DNA from: Sinomicrobium kalidii
GTDB taxonomy: Bacteria > Bacteroidota > Bacteroidia > Flavobacteriales > Flavobacteriaceae
Direction: 5' to 3'
Assembly: GCF_021183825.1 (NCBI RefSeq)
Contig: NZ_CP089211.1
Span: forward strand, 1,364,001-1,428,000
Length of the DNA: 64,000 nucleotides
Made by a program: the position numbers and the translations under genes. Position 1 is the first letter of the stretch, and each line of letters begins with the position of its first letter. Shown here one piece after another: positions 42,404-51,786 of this stretch. The notes under the pieces are model-generated. The model was not told the origin of the DNA. It saw only the letters and a list, made by a program, of their open reading frames with translations, and ran no database searches.

Positions 42404-43969
42404 TTAATTGGTAAGTTGAATAATTACCGGCGATACTTTTTTCAACCTGTAACCTGTATTCCCGGTAATATACGCTTCTATGTCAAATATCTGGACGGCA
42501 TCGCCTCTCCGGGCTCTTTTCAATGCATTTCTTGCCGCTCCGTCCAGCTTGTTACCGCGAACGGCAACCGTAGGTTGTCCGGGAACCTTGAATTTGAATC
42601 CTCGTATACCAAGACTGAGGTCAAAGTCAAAGTCTTCCAGTACGGCACCCACTGTAGATATTTCCAGGCTGGACCTTGGCATACTCACTTCTCCGGATTC
42701 GCCCCGTATGGTTCCCGAAGGTCGCGGTACGTCCTTGATACGGAATTCAGAGGTCGTGCTGATGCGTTGTCCGTCCGGCAGAGTACCGCTTGCCGTAATA
42801 TTTACGGTCCTTCCGGTACCGGGACGCATCACATATCTGCTCCCCGAAGCCCTGGACAGGCCGGCAGCAGAAGCGGAAACCTTATTGTCCGGAATACCAG
42901 GAATGGAAATAGTCATGGGATTGGCCACACCCCGATAAACCACATTCATCTTATCGGCGGAGATCACTGCTGCATTAGGTTTGGTAATGGTAGCAAAAGA
43001 AGAGGACACCGGAACTTCTATCGGTTCCTCGTTCTGCATGAATATCAGTTTACCTTCCAGTTTGTGGTCTCCGGGGCTTCCCGCACTCACATTGAGCTTT
43101 ACTTTTCCTCCTTCCAGCGTATAGTCCTCTTCGGTCAATTTCTTTCCGTCGAGATAAAGTTCTATTTCACTGGGTTTGGTAGTGGCGTCGGTCCTTCCCA
43201 GGACAACGGAACCGTTAAAAGTCTCACCCTGGTAATAGGCAGATTTCGGCTGTTCCAGCAAGGTGGTATAATTGGTCATGGAAACCTCACTGCTGAGTTC
43301 TTCTCCCAGCATGGCTCCGAACACATCGCTCTCCGTTGTTTTTATATCAGATTGTATCTGCGTAATCTTGGTGAGGGAGGCCACTAACGGAAATCCTTCG
43401 AAATTGTAATTCAGCCAGTCCATTTCCTGGCCCTGCCTGTTTTCAACTTTTCCATCTTCTCCGGTGGAGAACCTTCCTGCCACCGAGCTTTTTATTTCAT
43501 TGAAATTATCGCCCAGCAGCTCAATTACGGTTTCCCTGTAATTGTTGATCTTGTCTACGAACTCCTGTCCTTCATCCGTATACTTTCCGCCGCCCTTAAA
43601 GAATTTCTTATCCAGGAAGTTCGATCGGTCCATCTTTTCATAATCCCTCTCATCGTTAAGGGTTTCGGTCATCTCGGTTTTCAACTCCTCAAGGTAGTTA
43701 TAAAATCCGGATGAGGCTTCTTTTATCTGGCTAGCCTTATCCAATACCGGTTCATACCTGTCGGGTTTTTCGGTTGCAAGCCTGGCCAGCCCTTCAAGGG
43801 CCATCGTATTGTCTGCCGTAGCTTTGGTATTGGACGCTTCCAGTTTTTCATTCAGCGAGCCAAATGCCGATAATACCTCTTTCCCCATATTTATGGCCAG
43901 CATGGCTATAAATACCAGATACATGAGGTTTATCATTTTTTGACGTGGTGATAAGCTATTTCCTGCCAT
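42404..43969 (-). CDS. gldM: T9SS/gliding motor protein GldM
   Basis: The protein has 521 residues. The N-terminus MAGNSLSPRQKMINLMYLVFIAMLAINMGKE contains the single membrane helix of GldM/PorM; residues 40-225 are the helical periplasmic D1 region, and 225-521 the Ig-like D2-D4 domains (SYYQGETF..., PNAAVISADKMNVVYRGVANP). It spans from the inner membrane through the periplasm and, with GldL, turns proton flow into motion, driving secretion and gliding. It follows gldL by 36 bp. Normal length; no missing region seen. Confidence 0.96.
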   Translation of the reverse strand: MAGNSLSPRQKMINLMYLVFIAMLAINMGKEVLSAFGSLNEKLEASNTKATADNTMALEGLARLATEKPDRYEPVLDKASQIKEASSGFYNYLEELKTEMTETLNDERDYEKMDRSNFLDKKFFKGGGKYTDEGQEFVDKINNYRETVIELLGDNFNEIKSSVAGRFSTGEDGKVENRQGQEMDWLNYNFEGFPLVASLTKITQIQSDIKTTESDVFGAMLGEELSSEVSMTNYTTLLEQPKSAYYQGETFNGSVVLGRTDATTKPSEIELYLDGKKLTEEDYTLEGGKVKLNVSAGSPGDHKLEGKLIFMQNEEPIEVPVSSSFATITKPNAAVISADKMNVVYRGVANPMTISIPGIPDNKVSASAAGLSRASGSRYVMRPGTGRTVNITASGTLPDGQRISTTSEFRIKDVPRPSGTIRGESGEVSMPRSSLEISTVGAVLEDFDFDLSLGIRGFKFKVPGQPTVAVRGNKLDGAARNALKRARRGDAVQIFDIEAYITGNTGYRLKKVSPVIIQLTN

Positions 43970-44005
43970 TGCTAATTAGTTTTGATTTTTGGTTGTTACT
44001 ACTAA

Positions 44006-44659
44006 TTAGTGCTTGTTCATAGCTGACAGCATACCTCCGTAAACATTGTTCAGTGATGAGAGGTTAGAAGTAAGGGACTCCATTTGTTCTTTGAGCCTTC
44101 CGGCATTATTAGCTACTTCTTCATTGATAGCTGCCTGCCTTCCGCCACTTTCCAGTTGCACTTTATACAGGCTGTTGAGCGATTCCATCTGCGCAGCGGC
44201 CACGGAAAGTTCTTCACTGTACTTTTTGGTAGAGGAGATCGCATCTACGGTGGGCGCCATATTTCTTGCAGCCCCCTCAAAATTGCGAATGCTATGCCCC
44301 AGGCTGCTCATTAACTCTCCGTCTATCTTGGCTTCTTTGAGCAGGCCGTCCAGTTTTTTGGAGAGCAGTCCTTCAGCTTCCGTCGCTTCTTCCTGGACCC
44401 TTTTTTCTTTCTTTCTGGCTTCACCATCGCTGAGTTCCGGATAGACCAGCGTCCAGTCCAGATCATCATCTACCGGTTCAAATGCTGAAATGGCAAATAT
44501 CAGTGCTTCGGATATAAGCCCTATGGCCAGGAGTACGGTCCCGTCGAGGAAACCTATTTCCCAGTGATTAAGTTTAAACAACGCCCCCAGGATCACAATA
44601 GACGCACCGAGGCTGTAGGCCATATTAAACAGCTTCTTATTAGATTTAGATCTTGCCAT
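44006..44659 (-). CDS. gldL: T9SS/gliding motor protein GldL
   Basis: The protein has 217 residues. Two membrane helices lie at about 12-28 (NMAYSLGASIVILGALF) and 38-58 (FLDGTVLLAIGLISEALIFAI), with the buried Glu51 in helix 2 that corresponds to the proton-path Glu of GldL/PorL, and Lys29 after helix 1. The rest is a cytoplasmic coiled coil (residues 75-217). It forms the inner-membrane motor with GldM. It lies between gldK (58 bp gap) and gldM (36 bp gap). Confidence 0.95.
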   Translation of the reverse strand: MARSKSNKKLFNMAYSLGASIVILGALFKLNHWEIGFLDGTVLLAIGLISEALIFAISAFEPVDDDLDWTLVYPELSDGEARKKEKRVQEEATEAEGLLSKKLDGLLKEAKIDGELMSSLGHSIRNFEGAARNMAPTVDAISSTKKYSEELSVAAAQMESLNSLYKVQLESGGRQAAINEEVANNAGRLKEQMESLTSNLSSLNNVYGGMLSAMNKH

Positions 44660-44717
44660 AATGGTAATAGTTGATTTGTGTTATAATAGTTTAAAATTAC
44701 TCCAGTAGGTTGTTTAC

Positions 44718-46070
44718 TTACCTCCCGATCTCACTGGTACCCATATAATCCTGCACGGTGCGGAAACCTATGTAGCTTCGGGCAGAATCCTGGTATTCGA
44801 AATCACGCGTACTGACCTGTAAAAAATAGGCCACATCTTTCCATGAGCCTCCGCGGATCACTTTCCTCTTGTTCCTTTCATCATATGCATTGGGGTTCAT
44901 TGTCGAGGCGTAATCGTACGAATTGGGGTCATAAGCCGAATTGGTCCATTCAGAAACATTACCTGCCATGTTATAGAGCCCGTAGTCATTGGCTTCATAA
45001 GACTTGGCTTCGACGGTATAGAGCGCATCGTCTGCGGCATAATCTCCCCTGTTGGGTTTGAAGTTTGCCAGGAAACACCCTCTTTCATCAATAAGGTAAG
45101 GCCCTCCCCAGGGGTATGTTCCCGACTCCAGTCCGCCGCGGGCGGCGTATTCCCATTCTGCTTCAATGGGCAGCCGGAACTGATTTACAAAACCTTTGCC
45201 CCTGGACTTCTGGAAATCGTTCTTGTACTTGGTCCTCCAGTTGCAAAAAGCCTTGGCCTGCTTCCAGGACACTCCCACTACCGGGTATTCACTATAGGCA
45301 TCATGCCAGAAATAGTCGTTGTGCATGGGCTCGTTATAGGAATAATAAAAATCCTTGATCCATACCGTAGTATCCGGATAGATCATTAATTCTTCGGTTT
45401 TCAGGAAGTCTTTCCTGCTGCCTTTTTTCATTTTGGCTGCAGCCTGAATGTCCATCCAGGTATATTTATATTTTAACTGGGTAACGTCTATGGTGCGGTA
45501 TCCGTTGTAGGATTCCTCCATGGAAAGGTACATGGAGTCCATAACTTCGCTATAATACTCGTCCGGGTACTTGGAAGTGTCCCAGATAAGTTTTGGCTTC
45601 TTGTTGAGCATTCTCCCTTCAAAGCCGGTCTCTCCCATACCGCCGTAATTTTCGAGCATGTATTTGTCATAAGCGGAAAGTTTGGAAGTATCGGCATCGT
45701 CAAAAGCGTATTCCCCGATACCGCCGTCGTCCGGGGTAAGTCCTTCGTAATCGGCAAGAATGGCCAGTTTTGTCCGCACAATGGAATCTTTCACCCATTC
45801 CACGAACTGACGGTACTCACTATTGGTGATCTCGGTCTCGTCCATGTAAAACGATCGCACCGTAACGGTCTTTGTGGGCGCATTCATTCCTCCTGCAACA
45901 TCTGCTTCCGATTTCCCCATGATAAAAGAGCCTCCGGGGACCAGGGTCATTCCGTATGGTTTTTCCGGATGCCACCGTTTTCCGCCTACTCCAACCAGCT
46001 CTCCCTTATCCTTTTTACCGCAACTATAAAGAAATAATCCCAGGGTTATAACAAACAATAGCTTTTTCAT
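44718..46070 (-). CDS. gldK: T9SS/gliding lipoprotein GldK (sulfatase-modifying-factor fold)
   Basis: The protein has 450 residues. The lipobox is LFLYSC (Cys17). Residues 40-450 have the formylglycine-generating-enzyme/SUMF1 fold: PGGSFIMGKSEAD, EITNSEYRQFVEW, YPVVGVSWKQAKAFCNWR, RLPIEAEWEYAARGG, MAGNVSEWTNSAYDP, IRGGSWKDVAYF. In GldK/PorK the fold is structural and not enzymatic. It is anchored in the outer membrane and forms the periplasmic ring with GldN. First gene of the gldKLMN block; an arginase-fold gene lies 115 bp upstream in the same direction, as often in flavobacteria. Confidence 0.95.
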   Translation of the reverse strand: MKKLLFVITLGLFLYSCGKKDKGELVGVGGKRWHPEKPYGMTLVPGGSFIMGKSEADVAGGMNAPTKTVTVRSFYMDETEITNSEYRQFVEWVKDSIVRTKLAILADYEGLTPDDGGIGEYAFDDADTSKLSAYDKYMLENYGGMGETGFEGRMLNKKPKLIWDTSKYPDEYYSEVMDSMYLSMEESYNGYRTIDVTQLKYKYTWMDIQAAAKMKKGSRKDFLKTEELMIYPDTTVWIKDFYYSYNEPMHNDYFWHDAYSEYPVVGVSWKQAKAFCNWRTKYKNDFQKSRGKGFVNQFRLPIEAEWEYAARGGLESGTYPWGGPYLIDERGCFLANFKPNRGDYAADDALYTVEAKSYEANDYGLYNMAGNVSEWTNSAYDPNSYDYASTMNPNAYDERNKRKVIRGGSWKDVAYFLQVSTRDFEYQDSARSYIGFRTVQDYMGTSEIGR

Positions 46071-46185
46071 TCGTTTTTCGGTTAATTATAGTTTAAAAAA
46101 TGCAAGCATACCTGCTTCAATATCCGGAACAAGGTTATTTGGCCAGATGTTTTTTTCATTTTTAAGACACCCCTTCACCGGAGTT

Positions 46186-47346
46186 TTATCCTATCGCTGT
46201 CTTTTTGTATGCCTTCCACCAACGCTCGGGAATGACTTCATTACAGGCGTCTAAATAATCTTTATGGGTGCATGGTAATAACGTATGTCTTTTTAATTTA
46301 TTATTCATCTCACCAATAATTGGCACTTCTATCCACCACCTGCCGGATATATCACTTTTGTAAAAACACAGTTCCTGATCGTCCATGGGAACAATGTATT
46401 TTTCATAATTCTGCACTCCCGTAAACGGGTAATCCTTTTTCCTGAAATTGTATCCCTCCATAAAATACCAGAGGATCTGTGCCGTAAGCCGGGCATTCAT
46501 TCCCGTATTCCGGTTTTCATAGACTCCGAACACGGAAACCTTGTCACTGATCCCCGCATAGCGTGCAATGGCACATATTTCACGCCCGTCAAACCCGTTG
46601 GGATACGTTCCGGACGGACTATCGAGATCGCTTGCCCGCACAGAGGTCATATCCAGGCTTACCACATCGGCATCCCGGAACACAGGCTCAGCAATGGTTA
46701 TATCTTCGGCTACCGCGCCAAGGCGGTAGGCATCAAAAAAAAGCTTGTCCATGAGGTCTATCTCTTCCTGGGCATTGAAATAGGTCTGATAGCCCAGGTT
46801 ACAGAAATTGAAAAGGTTGTTGGGCTGTTCAACAATGATCTTGCTCATATAGGAATTGGAAGATATGAGTTCTTCGGACGAGCCGAAATCGAACTTACTG
46901 TCCACCGCAACGAGATTGACCATTTGTTCCAGTTTATCGAAGGCGCGGTACGTGGCATACGTAATATCCTGGCTTCCGCCTATTATTACGGGTACTACAC
47001 CGTGCTTTACCAGATATTCCACTACGGTTTTTACTGCAAAGTAGGTATCTTCCACGGTTTCTCCCGGTTCAATATCTCCGATATCTGCTATATTACTGCT
47101 CCAGTTTCCCGTAAAAAGCTGATACAGCTGGACCCTTATTTCGGAAAGATCGGGTCTTTCTTTTGCCGGTATCGAAGCATTTCTGGTCTCGTTGACCCCC
47201 ATGATTGCCAGTTGCACATTGTCCAGTTCGGGAAACCCGTCCTTTTCGGAATGAATATACATATACTGCCCTATAGTTTGCCTGGACAACAGTTGATTAT
47301 GTGCCAAGACCACGGTACTCACCGGAGACAAAAACTCAAAATCCAT
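46186..47346 (-). CDS. Arginase/formimidoylglutamase-fold protein lacking metal ligands
   Basis: The protein has 386 residues. The ureohydrolase order is visible: VVPVIIGGSQDITYATYRAF (usual GGDHS), VNLVAVDSKFDFGSS (usual DAHxD), and DADVVSLDMTSVRASDLDSPSGTYPNGFDG (usual DxDxxDP). Most manganese ligands (His, several Asp) are thus replaced, so hydrolase activity is unlikely. Databases tend to name such genes formimidoylglutamase; I would not. It sits directly before gldK and after topA, all on the minus strand. A structural or regulatory role connected with gliding/T9SS is possible but unproven. Confidence 0.8.
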   Translation of the reverse strand: MDFEFLSPVSTVVLAHNQLLSRQTIGQYMYIHSEKDGFPELDNVQLAIMGVNETRNASIPAKERPDLSEIRVQLYQLFTGNWSSNIADIGDIEPGETVEDTYFAVKTVVEYLVKHGVVPVIIGGSQDITYATYRAFDKLEQMVNLVAVDSKFDFGSSEELISSNSYMSKIIVEQPNNLFNFCNLGYQTYFNAQEEIDLMDKLFFDAYRLGAVAEDITIAEPVFRDADVVSLDMTSVRASDLDSPSGTYPNGFDGREICAIARYAGISDKVSVFGVYENRNTGMNARLTAQILWYFMEGYNFRKKDYPFTGVQNYEKYIVPMDDQELCFYKSDISGRWWIEVPIIGEMNNKLKRHTLLPCTHKDYLDACNEVIPERWWKAYKKTAIG

Positions 47347-47500
47347 ACGGTTCGTTAATTTCGAAGGTTGGTTTTATACGGTTGATACTATTTTGTTTGC
47401 GCTCTAATAAATTTGCCCTTGCAGGTGGGAACGGAACACTGTTTCTTTCAAAAACCGGCACCGGAACTGCTACTGATTAGAAACGCGTGTACAATGTCAT

Positions 47501-49978
47501 TTATTTCCTGCTTTTTTTGGCTTTTTTCTTTTTGGGCGTTTTCTTGTCCAGGATATCCTTTACCTCTTCCAGGCTCAGTTTTGCAGCATCCACTTCTTTC
47601 GGCAGCTCTACCTTGGTCTTTCCCTTAATGATATTGTGCCTTCCCCAGCGGGCCTTTTCTATCCTGATCCCCTCTTCTGCCCATTCCTGCACCAGTTTCT
47701 CCGCTTCCTTTTTCAGCTTGTCTTCTATCAATGTTTCGATATCCGAATCCGAAAGGTTATCGAAGTCATATTTCTTGTTCACATTGATAAACATCCCGTC
47801 CCATTTGATAAAGGGACCGAAACGTCCTTTACCCTTGGTCACTTCTTTTCCTTTATAGGTAGCAATGGGAGCATCCGCTTTTTGCTTGGCCTTGATGAGT
47901 TCTACAGCCCGTTCCAGGGTTACGTCAAACACATCTTCCCCTTTTCCGAGAGATATAAAGGCATTGTTATAGCGTACATAAGGACCATACCTGCCTACAT
48001 TGACCTCTACCGCTTTCCCTTCGTATTCACCCAGGGCGCGCGGCAGTTCAAATAATTCCAGGGCCTCTTTCAGCGATATACTGTCTATGGTCTGTTCGGG
48101 CAGCAGACTGGCAAATTTCGGTTTCTCTTCTTCGTCTGCCACACCTATCTGCACCATAGGGCCAAAACGGCCGAGACGCACACTCACCTGCCTTCCTGTT
48201 TCAGGATCGGTCCCCAGGATACGCTCCCCGGTCTCACGGTCGGCATTTTCCTCTACATCTTTTACCTGCGGATGGAAATCCTTGTAAAAAGCCTTCATCA
48301 TCAGGGTCCAGTCTTCCTGTCCCGAAGCTATATCATCAAAATTCTGTTCCACCCTGGCGGTAAAATTATAGTCCAGGATGTTCTCGAAGTGGTTCACCAG
48401 GAAATCATTGACGATCATCCCGATATCCGTAGGAACAAGTTTTCCTTTGTCCGAACCTGTGATCTCCGAAAGGGTCTTCTCCTCCACCTGTGCTTTCATG
48501 AGGGTGAACTGGAGGTATTTCCGTTCCGTTCCTTCTATGCTGCCCTTTTCGATATAGCCCCGGTTCTGAATGGTGGATATTGTAGGTGCATAGGTAGACG
48601 GCCGGCCGATACCCAGTTCTTCCAGTTTTTTCACCAGCGAAGCTTCCGTATACCGGTAAGGCGCCCTTGAAAATCGCTGGGTGGCTGTCATATACTTATT
48701 AAACACCGTATCCCCTACGGAAAGTGCGGGCAGCAGCCCTGCCTGTTCTTCATCTTCTTCGTCTGTTCCTTCTATATATACTTTCAGAAAACCGTCAAAT
48801 TTCAGCACTTCCCCATTGGCCGTAAACTGTTCTTTATGCGTATTTGCCGCGATCTTCACTACAGTCCGTTCAAGCTGGGCATCGCTCATCTGCGAAGCGA
48901 TCGTACGCTTCCATATCAGGTCGTAAAGCCGGGCCTGGTCTCTTTCCACGGGTACGGAATGCCTTGAAATATCTGTGGGCCGGATGGCTTCGTGTGCTTC
49001 CTGCGCCCCTTTGGCTTTCTGTGAAAAATTCCTGGATTTGCTGTATTTGGTTCCGAATTCCTTTTCTATCTCCGTTTTTGCCGCCGCTACGGCTTCCGGC
49101 GAGAGGTTAACGCTGTCTGTCCTCATATATGTAATGAGCCCGGCCTCGTAGAGCCGCTGTGCCATGTTCATGGTTTTGCTCACAGAGAAATACAACTTCC
49201 TGGAAGCCTCTTGCTGCAAGGTAGAAGTGGTAAAAGGAGGTGCCGGGGTTTTCTTTGCGGGTTTGGTTTCCAGGTTGGCCACCCTGAAGTCCGCTCCTAT
49301 ATTGTTTTCCAGGAATTTCCTGGCTTCCTCTTTCGTGGCAAATGCTTTGGGCAGCTTGGCCTTAAAGGCCTTCCCTTCTTCTGTCCTGAACTCTGCAACC
49401 ACACGGAAGGAGACTTCCGGGGTGAAATTGTTTATTTCACGCTCGCGCTCCACAATAAGTCTAACGGCAACGGACTGCACCCTTCCTGCAGAAAGGCCGC
49501 TTTTGATCTTTTTCCAGAGAATGGGCGAAAGTTCATACCCCACCAAACGGTCCAGGACACGCCTGGCCTGCTGAGCATTCACCAGGTTGTAATCTATCCC
49601 CCTGGGGTTCTCTATGGCTTTTAAAATGGCATTCTTGGTGATGGCATTAAACACAATACGCTTCACCTTGGAACGGTCGAGTTTCAACTGTTCGGCCAGG
49701 TGCCAGGCAATAGCTTCCCCTTCCCGGTCTTCATCACTGGCCAGCCACACCATATCGGCTTTCAGAGCAAGGTCTTTCAGGTTTTTTACAACATCCTTCT
49801 TGTCTTTGGAAACAATGTATTTCGGCTTGAAATCCTTGTCCACATCCACCCCCAGCTCCCTGGAAGGCAGATCGGAAATATGCCCGTAACTGGATGCCAC
49901 CTTGTAGTCCTTTCCGAGGAATTTCTCTATTGTCTTTGCCTTGGCAGGCGATTCTACAATCACTAAATTCTTTGCCAT
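47501..49978 (-). CDS. topA: DNA topoisomerase I
   Basis: The protein has 825 residues from MAKNLVIVESPAKAKTIEKF (start at 49978; the longer upstream frame is not homologous-looking). The TOPRIM domain is residues 1-120 (KNLVIVESPAKAKTI, WLASDEDREGEAIAWHL). The active-site Tyr is near residue 284 in LITYMRTDSVNLS. Further toprim-linked topoisomerase blocks follow (GRPSTYAPTISTIQNRGY) and several C-terminal topoisomerase repeats (ILGTDPETGRQVSVRLGRFG, GRYGPYVRYNN, KGRFGPFIKWDG); the tail is Lys-rich (PKKKKAKKSRK). It relaxes negative supercoils. It stands upstream of the arginase-fold gene, divergent from miaB. Confidence 0.96.
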   Translation of the reverse strand: MAKNLVIVESPAKAKTIEKFLGKDYKVASSYGHISDLPSRELGVDVDKDFKPKYIVSKDKKDVVKNLKDLALKADMVWLASDEDREGEAIAWHLAEQLKLDRSKVKRIVFNAITKNAILKAIENPRGIDYNLVNAQQARRVLDRLVGYELSPILWKKIKSGLSAGRVQSVAVRLIVEREREINNFTPEVSFRVVAEFRTEEGKAFKAKLPKAFATKEEARKFLENNIGADFRVANLETKPAKKTPAPPFTTSTLQQEASRKLYFSVSKTMNMAQRLYEAGLITYMRTDSVNLSPEAVAAAKTEIEKEFGTKYSKSRNFSQKAKGAQEAHEAIRPTDISRHSVPVERDQARLYDLIWKRTIASQMSDAQLERTVVKIAANTHKEQFTANGEVLKFDGFLKVYIEGTDEEDEEQAGLLPALSVGDTVFNKYMTATQRFSRAPYRYTEASLVKKLEELGIGRPSTYAPTISTIQNRGYIEKGSIEGTERKYLQFTLMKAQVEEKTLSEITGSDKGKLVPTDIGMIVNDFLVNHFENILDYNFTARVEQNFDDIASGQEDWTLMMKAFYKDFHPQVKDVEENADRETGERILGTDPETGRQVSVRLGRFGPMVQIGVADEEEKPKFASLLPEQTIDSISLKEALELFELPRALGEYEGKAVEVNVGRYGPYVRYNNAFISLGKGEDVFDVTLERAVELIKAKQKADAPIATYKGKEVTKGKGRFGPFIKWDGMFINVNKKYDFDNLSDSDIETLIEDKLKKEAEKLVQEWAEEGIRIEKARWGRHNIIKGKTKVELPKEVDAAKLSLEEVKDILDKKTPKKKKAKKSRK

Positions 49979-50215
49979 AAACCCGTTTTTAAGAATACAA
50001 AAGTATATTAAAAAATATTTATAGGAGTATCCCGGCGTTTTTTTGACCAAAAAACAAGCGGCATTTCCCTGCCAAATTGTCACTGAGTTTATAAATAATC
50101 CTATCTTTGCACCATAGTTATTTCGAATTGAAATTTAATATAGTTCCCGGGAACATCGGCCAAAGCCTGTGTCCGGGAAACGAAAACCATCGCCCAATAA
50201 CGGAGTTGAGTCCAT

Positions 50216-51688
50216 ATGGAAAAAATAATTGACGAAAAGAAACAGGGAGAAAGTCTGGTCCTGGACGCGCAAAAAAGTCCGGAACAAGCAATAGGGAATG
50301 AAAAGGACGGCCGGAAACTGTATATTGAAAGTTACGGATGCCAAATGAATTTTTCCGATAGTGAAATCGTGGCTTCCATTCTGGCCGGTGAAGGGTTCAA
50401 TACCACCCAACAGGTGGAGGAAGCCGACCTCGTATTGATAAATACCTGCTCTATACGGGAAAAAGCCGAACAGACCGTGCGCAAAAGACTGGAAAAGTTT
50501 AACGCGGTGAAAAGGATAAACCCGCAAATGAAAGTCGGTGTGCTCGGATGCATGGCAGAGCGGCTCAAGAGCAAATTCCTGGAAGAGGAAAAGATCGTGG
50601 ACATGGTTGTCGGCCCCGATGCCTATAAAGACCTGCCCAATCTCGTACAGGAGATCAATGAAGGGCGCAATGCCGTTAATGTTATTTTATCCAAGGAAGA
50701 AACCTACGGGGACGTCGCTCCCGTACGCCTCAACAGCAACGGGGTCACTGCTTTTGTTTCCATTACCAGGGGGTGCGACAATATGTGCACTTTTTGTGTA
50801 GTCCCTTTTACGAGGGGGCGGGAACGAAGCCGCGATCCGCAATCCATTATCAAGGAAGTAAACGAGTTGTGGGAAAAAGGATATAAAGAAATTACCCTGC
50901 TCGGACAGAATGTGGACAGTTACCTTTGGTACGGAGGCGGACTCAAAAAGGATTTTGAGAGTGCTACCGAGATACAAAAGGCTACTGCGGTCAACTTTGC
51001 AGGGCTGCTGGCCATGGTTGCCGAGGCCCGGCCCGGAATGCGGATACGCTTTTCCACTTCCAACCCGCAGGACATGACCCTGGATGTCATAGAAACCATG
51101 GCCAGGTACCCGAACATATGCAAATACATCCACCTTCCCGTACAAAGCGGGAGCAACAGGATACTCAAGGCCATGAACCGCCTGCACACCCGCGAAGAGT
51201 ATTTTGAACTCATAGACAACATCCGGAAGATCATTCCCGACTGTGCCATTTCCCACGACATGATCGCGGGATTCCCTACGGAAACAGAGGAAGACCACAG
51301 GGATACCCTGTCGCTCATGGAATATGTGAAGTACGATTTCGGTTTCATGTTTGCCTATTCCGAGCGCCCGGGCACCATGGCCGCCAGGAAAATGGAAGAT
51401 GACGTACCGGAGGATGTCAAGAAAAGAAGGCTTACGGAGATCATCAACCTGCAGCAAAAACACGGATTGTACAGGACGCAGCAACACCTTGGCAAAACAG
51501 AAGAAGTGCTTGTCGAAGGGACTTCCAAAAAAAGTAACGCCCACTGGATGGGACGCAACACCCAAAATACCGTAGTGGTCTTTCCGAAAGAACATTACAA
51601 GGTGGGAGATTTTGTAAATGTCAAAATAACCGATTGTACTCCCGCTACCCTTATCGGGGAAGCGACAGGTTCTTCTGCCCATGCCTGA
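50216..51688 (+). CDS. miaB: tRNA-2-methylthio-N6-dimethylallyladenosine synthase MiaB
   Basis: The protein has 490 residues. The N-terminal MTTase domain has [13 protein letters not shown] (Cys42), a second Cys in [14 protein letters not shown] and a third in [12 protein letters not shown], binding the auxiliary Fe-S cluster. The radical SAM motif is [21 protein letters not shown] (Cys187, Cys191, Cys194). The TRAM domain forms the C-terminus ([30 protein letters not shown]). It methylthiolates i6A37 in tRNA. First gene of the plus-strand run leading to lptE and secG. Length is slightly above average because of a 35-residue N-terminal extension. Confidence 0.97.
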   Translation: MEKIIDEKKQGESLVLDAQKSPEQAIGNEKDGRKLYIESYGCQMNFSDSEIVASILAGEGFNTTQQVEEADLVLINTCSIREKAEQTVRKRLEKFNAVKRINPQMKVGVLGCMAERLKSKFLEEEKIVDMVVGPDAYKDLPNLVQEINEGRNAVNVILSKEETYGDVAPVRLNSNGVTAFVSITRGCDNMCTFCVVPFTRGRERSRDPQSIIKEVNELWEKGYKEITLLGQNVDSYLWYGGGLKKDFESATEIQKATAVNFAGLLAMVAEARPGMRIRFSTSNPQDMTLDVIETMARYPNICKYIHLPVQSGSNRILKAMNRLHTREEYFELIDNIRKIIPDCAISHDMIAGFPTETEEDHRDTLSLMEYVKYDFGFMFAYSERPGTMAARKMEDDVPEDVKKRRLTEIINLQQKHGLYRTQQHLGKTEEVLVEGTSKKSNAHWMGRNTQNTVVVFPKEHYKVGDFVNVKITDCTPATLIGEATGSSAHA

Positions 51689-51786
51689 AACGGGAAGATT
51701 GACTTGTGAAATGACAACAAAATTTAAGTGATAAATCATTCGACATCCCGCATACATTCCCCGGGATGAGGGATTTGAATTCAACT

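Noticed and set aside
46186..47346. Annotation as active formimidoylglutamase in histidine breakdown.
   Set aside because: Metal-ligand motifs are replaced and no hut genes are present in the window.
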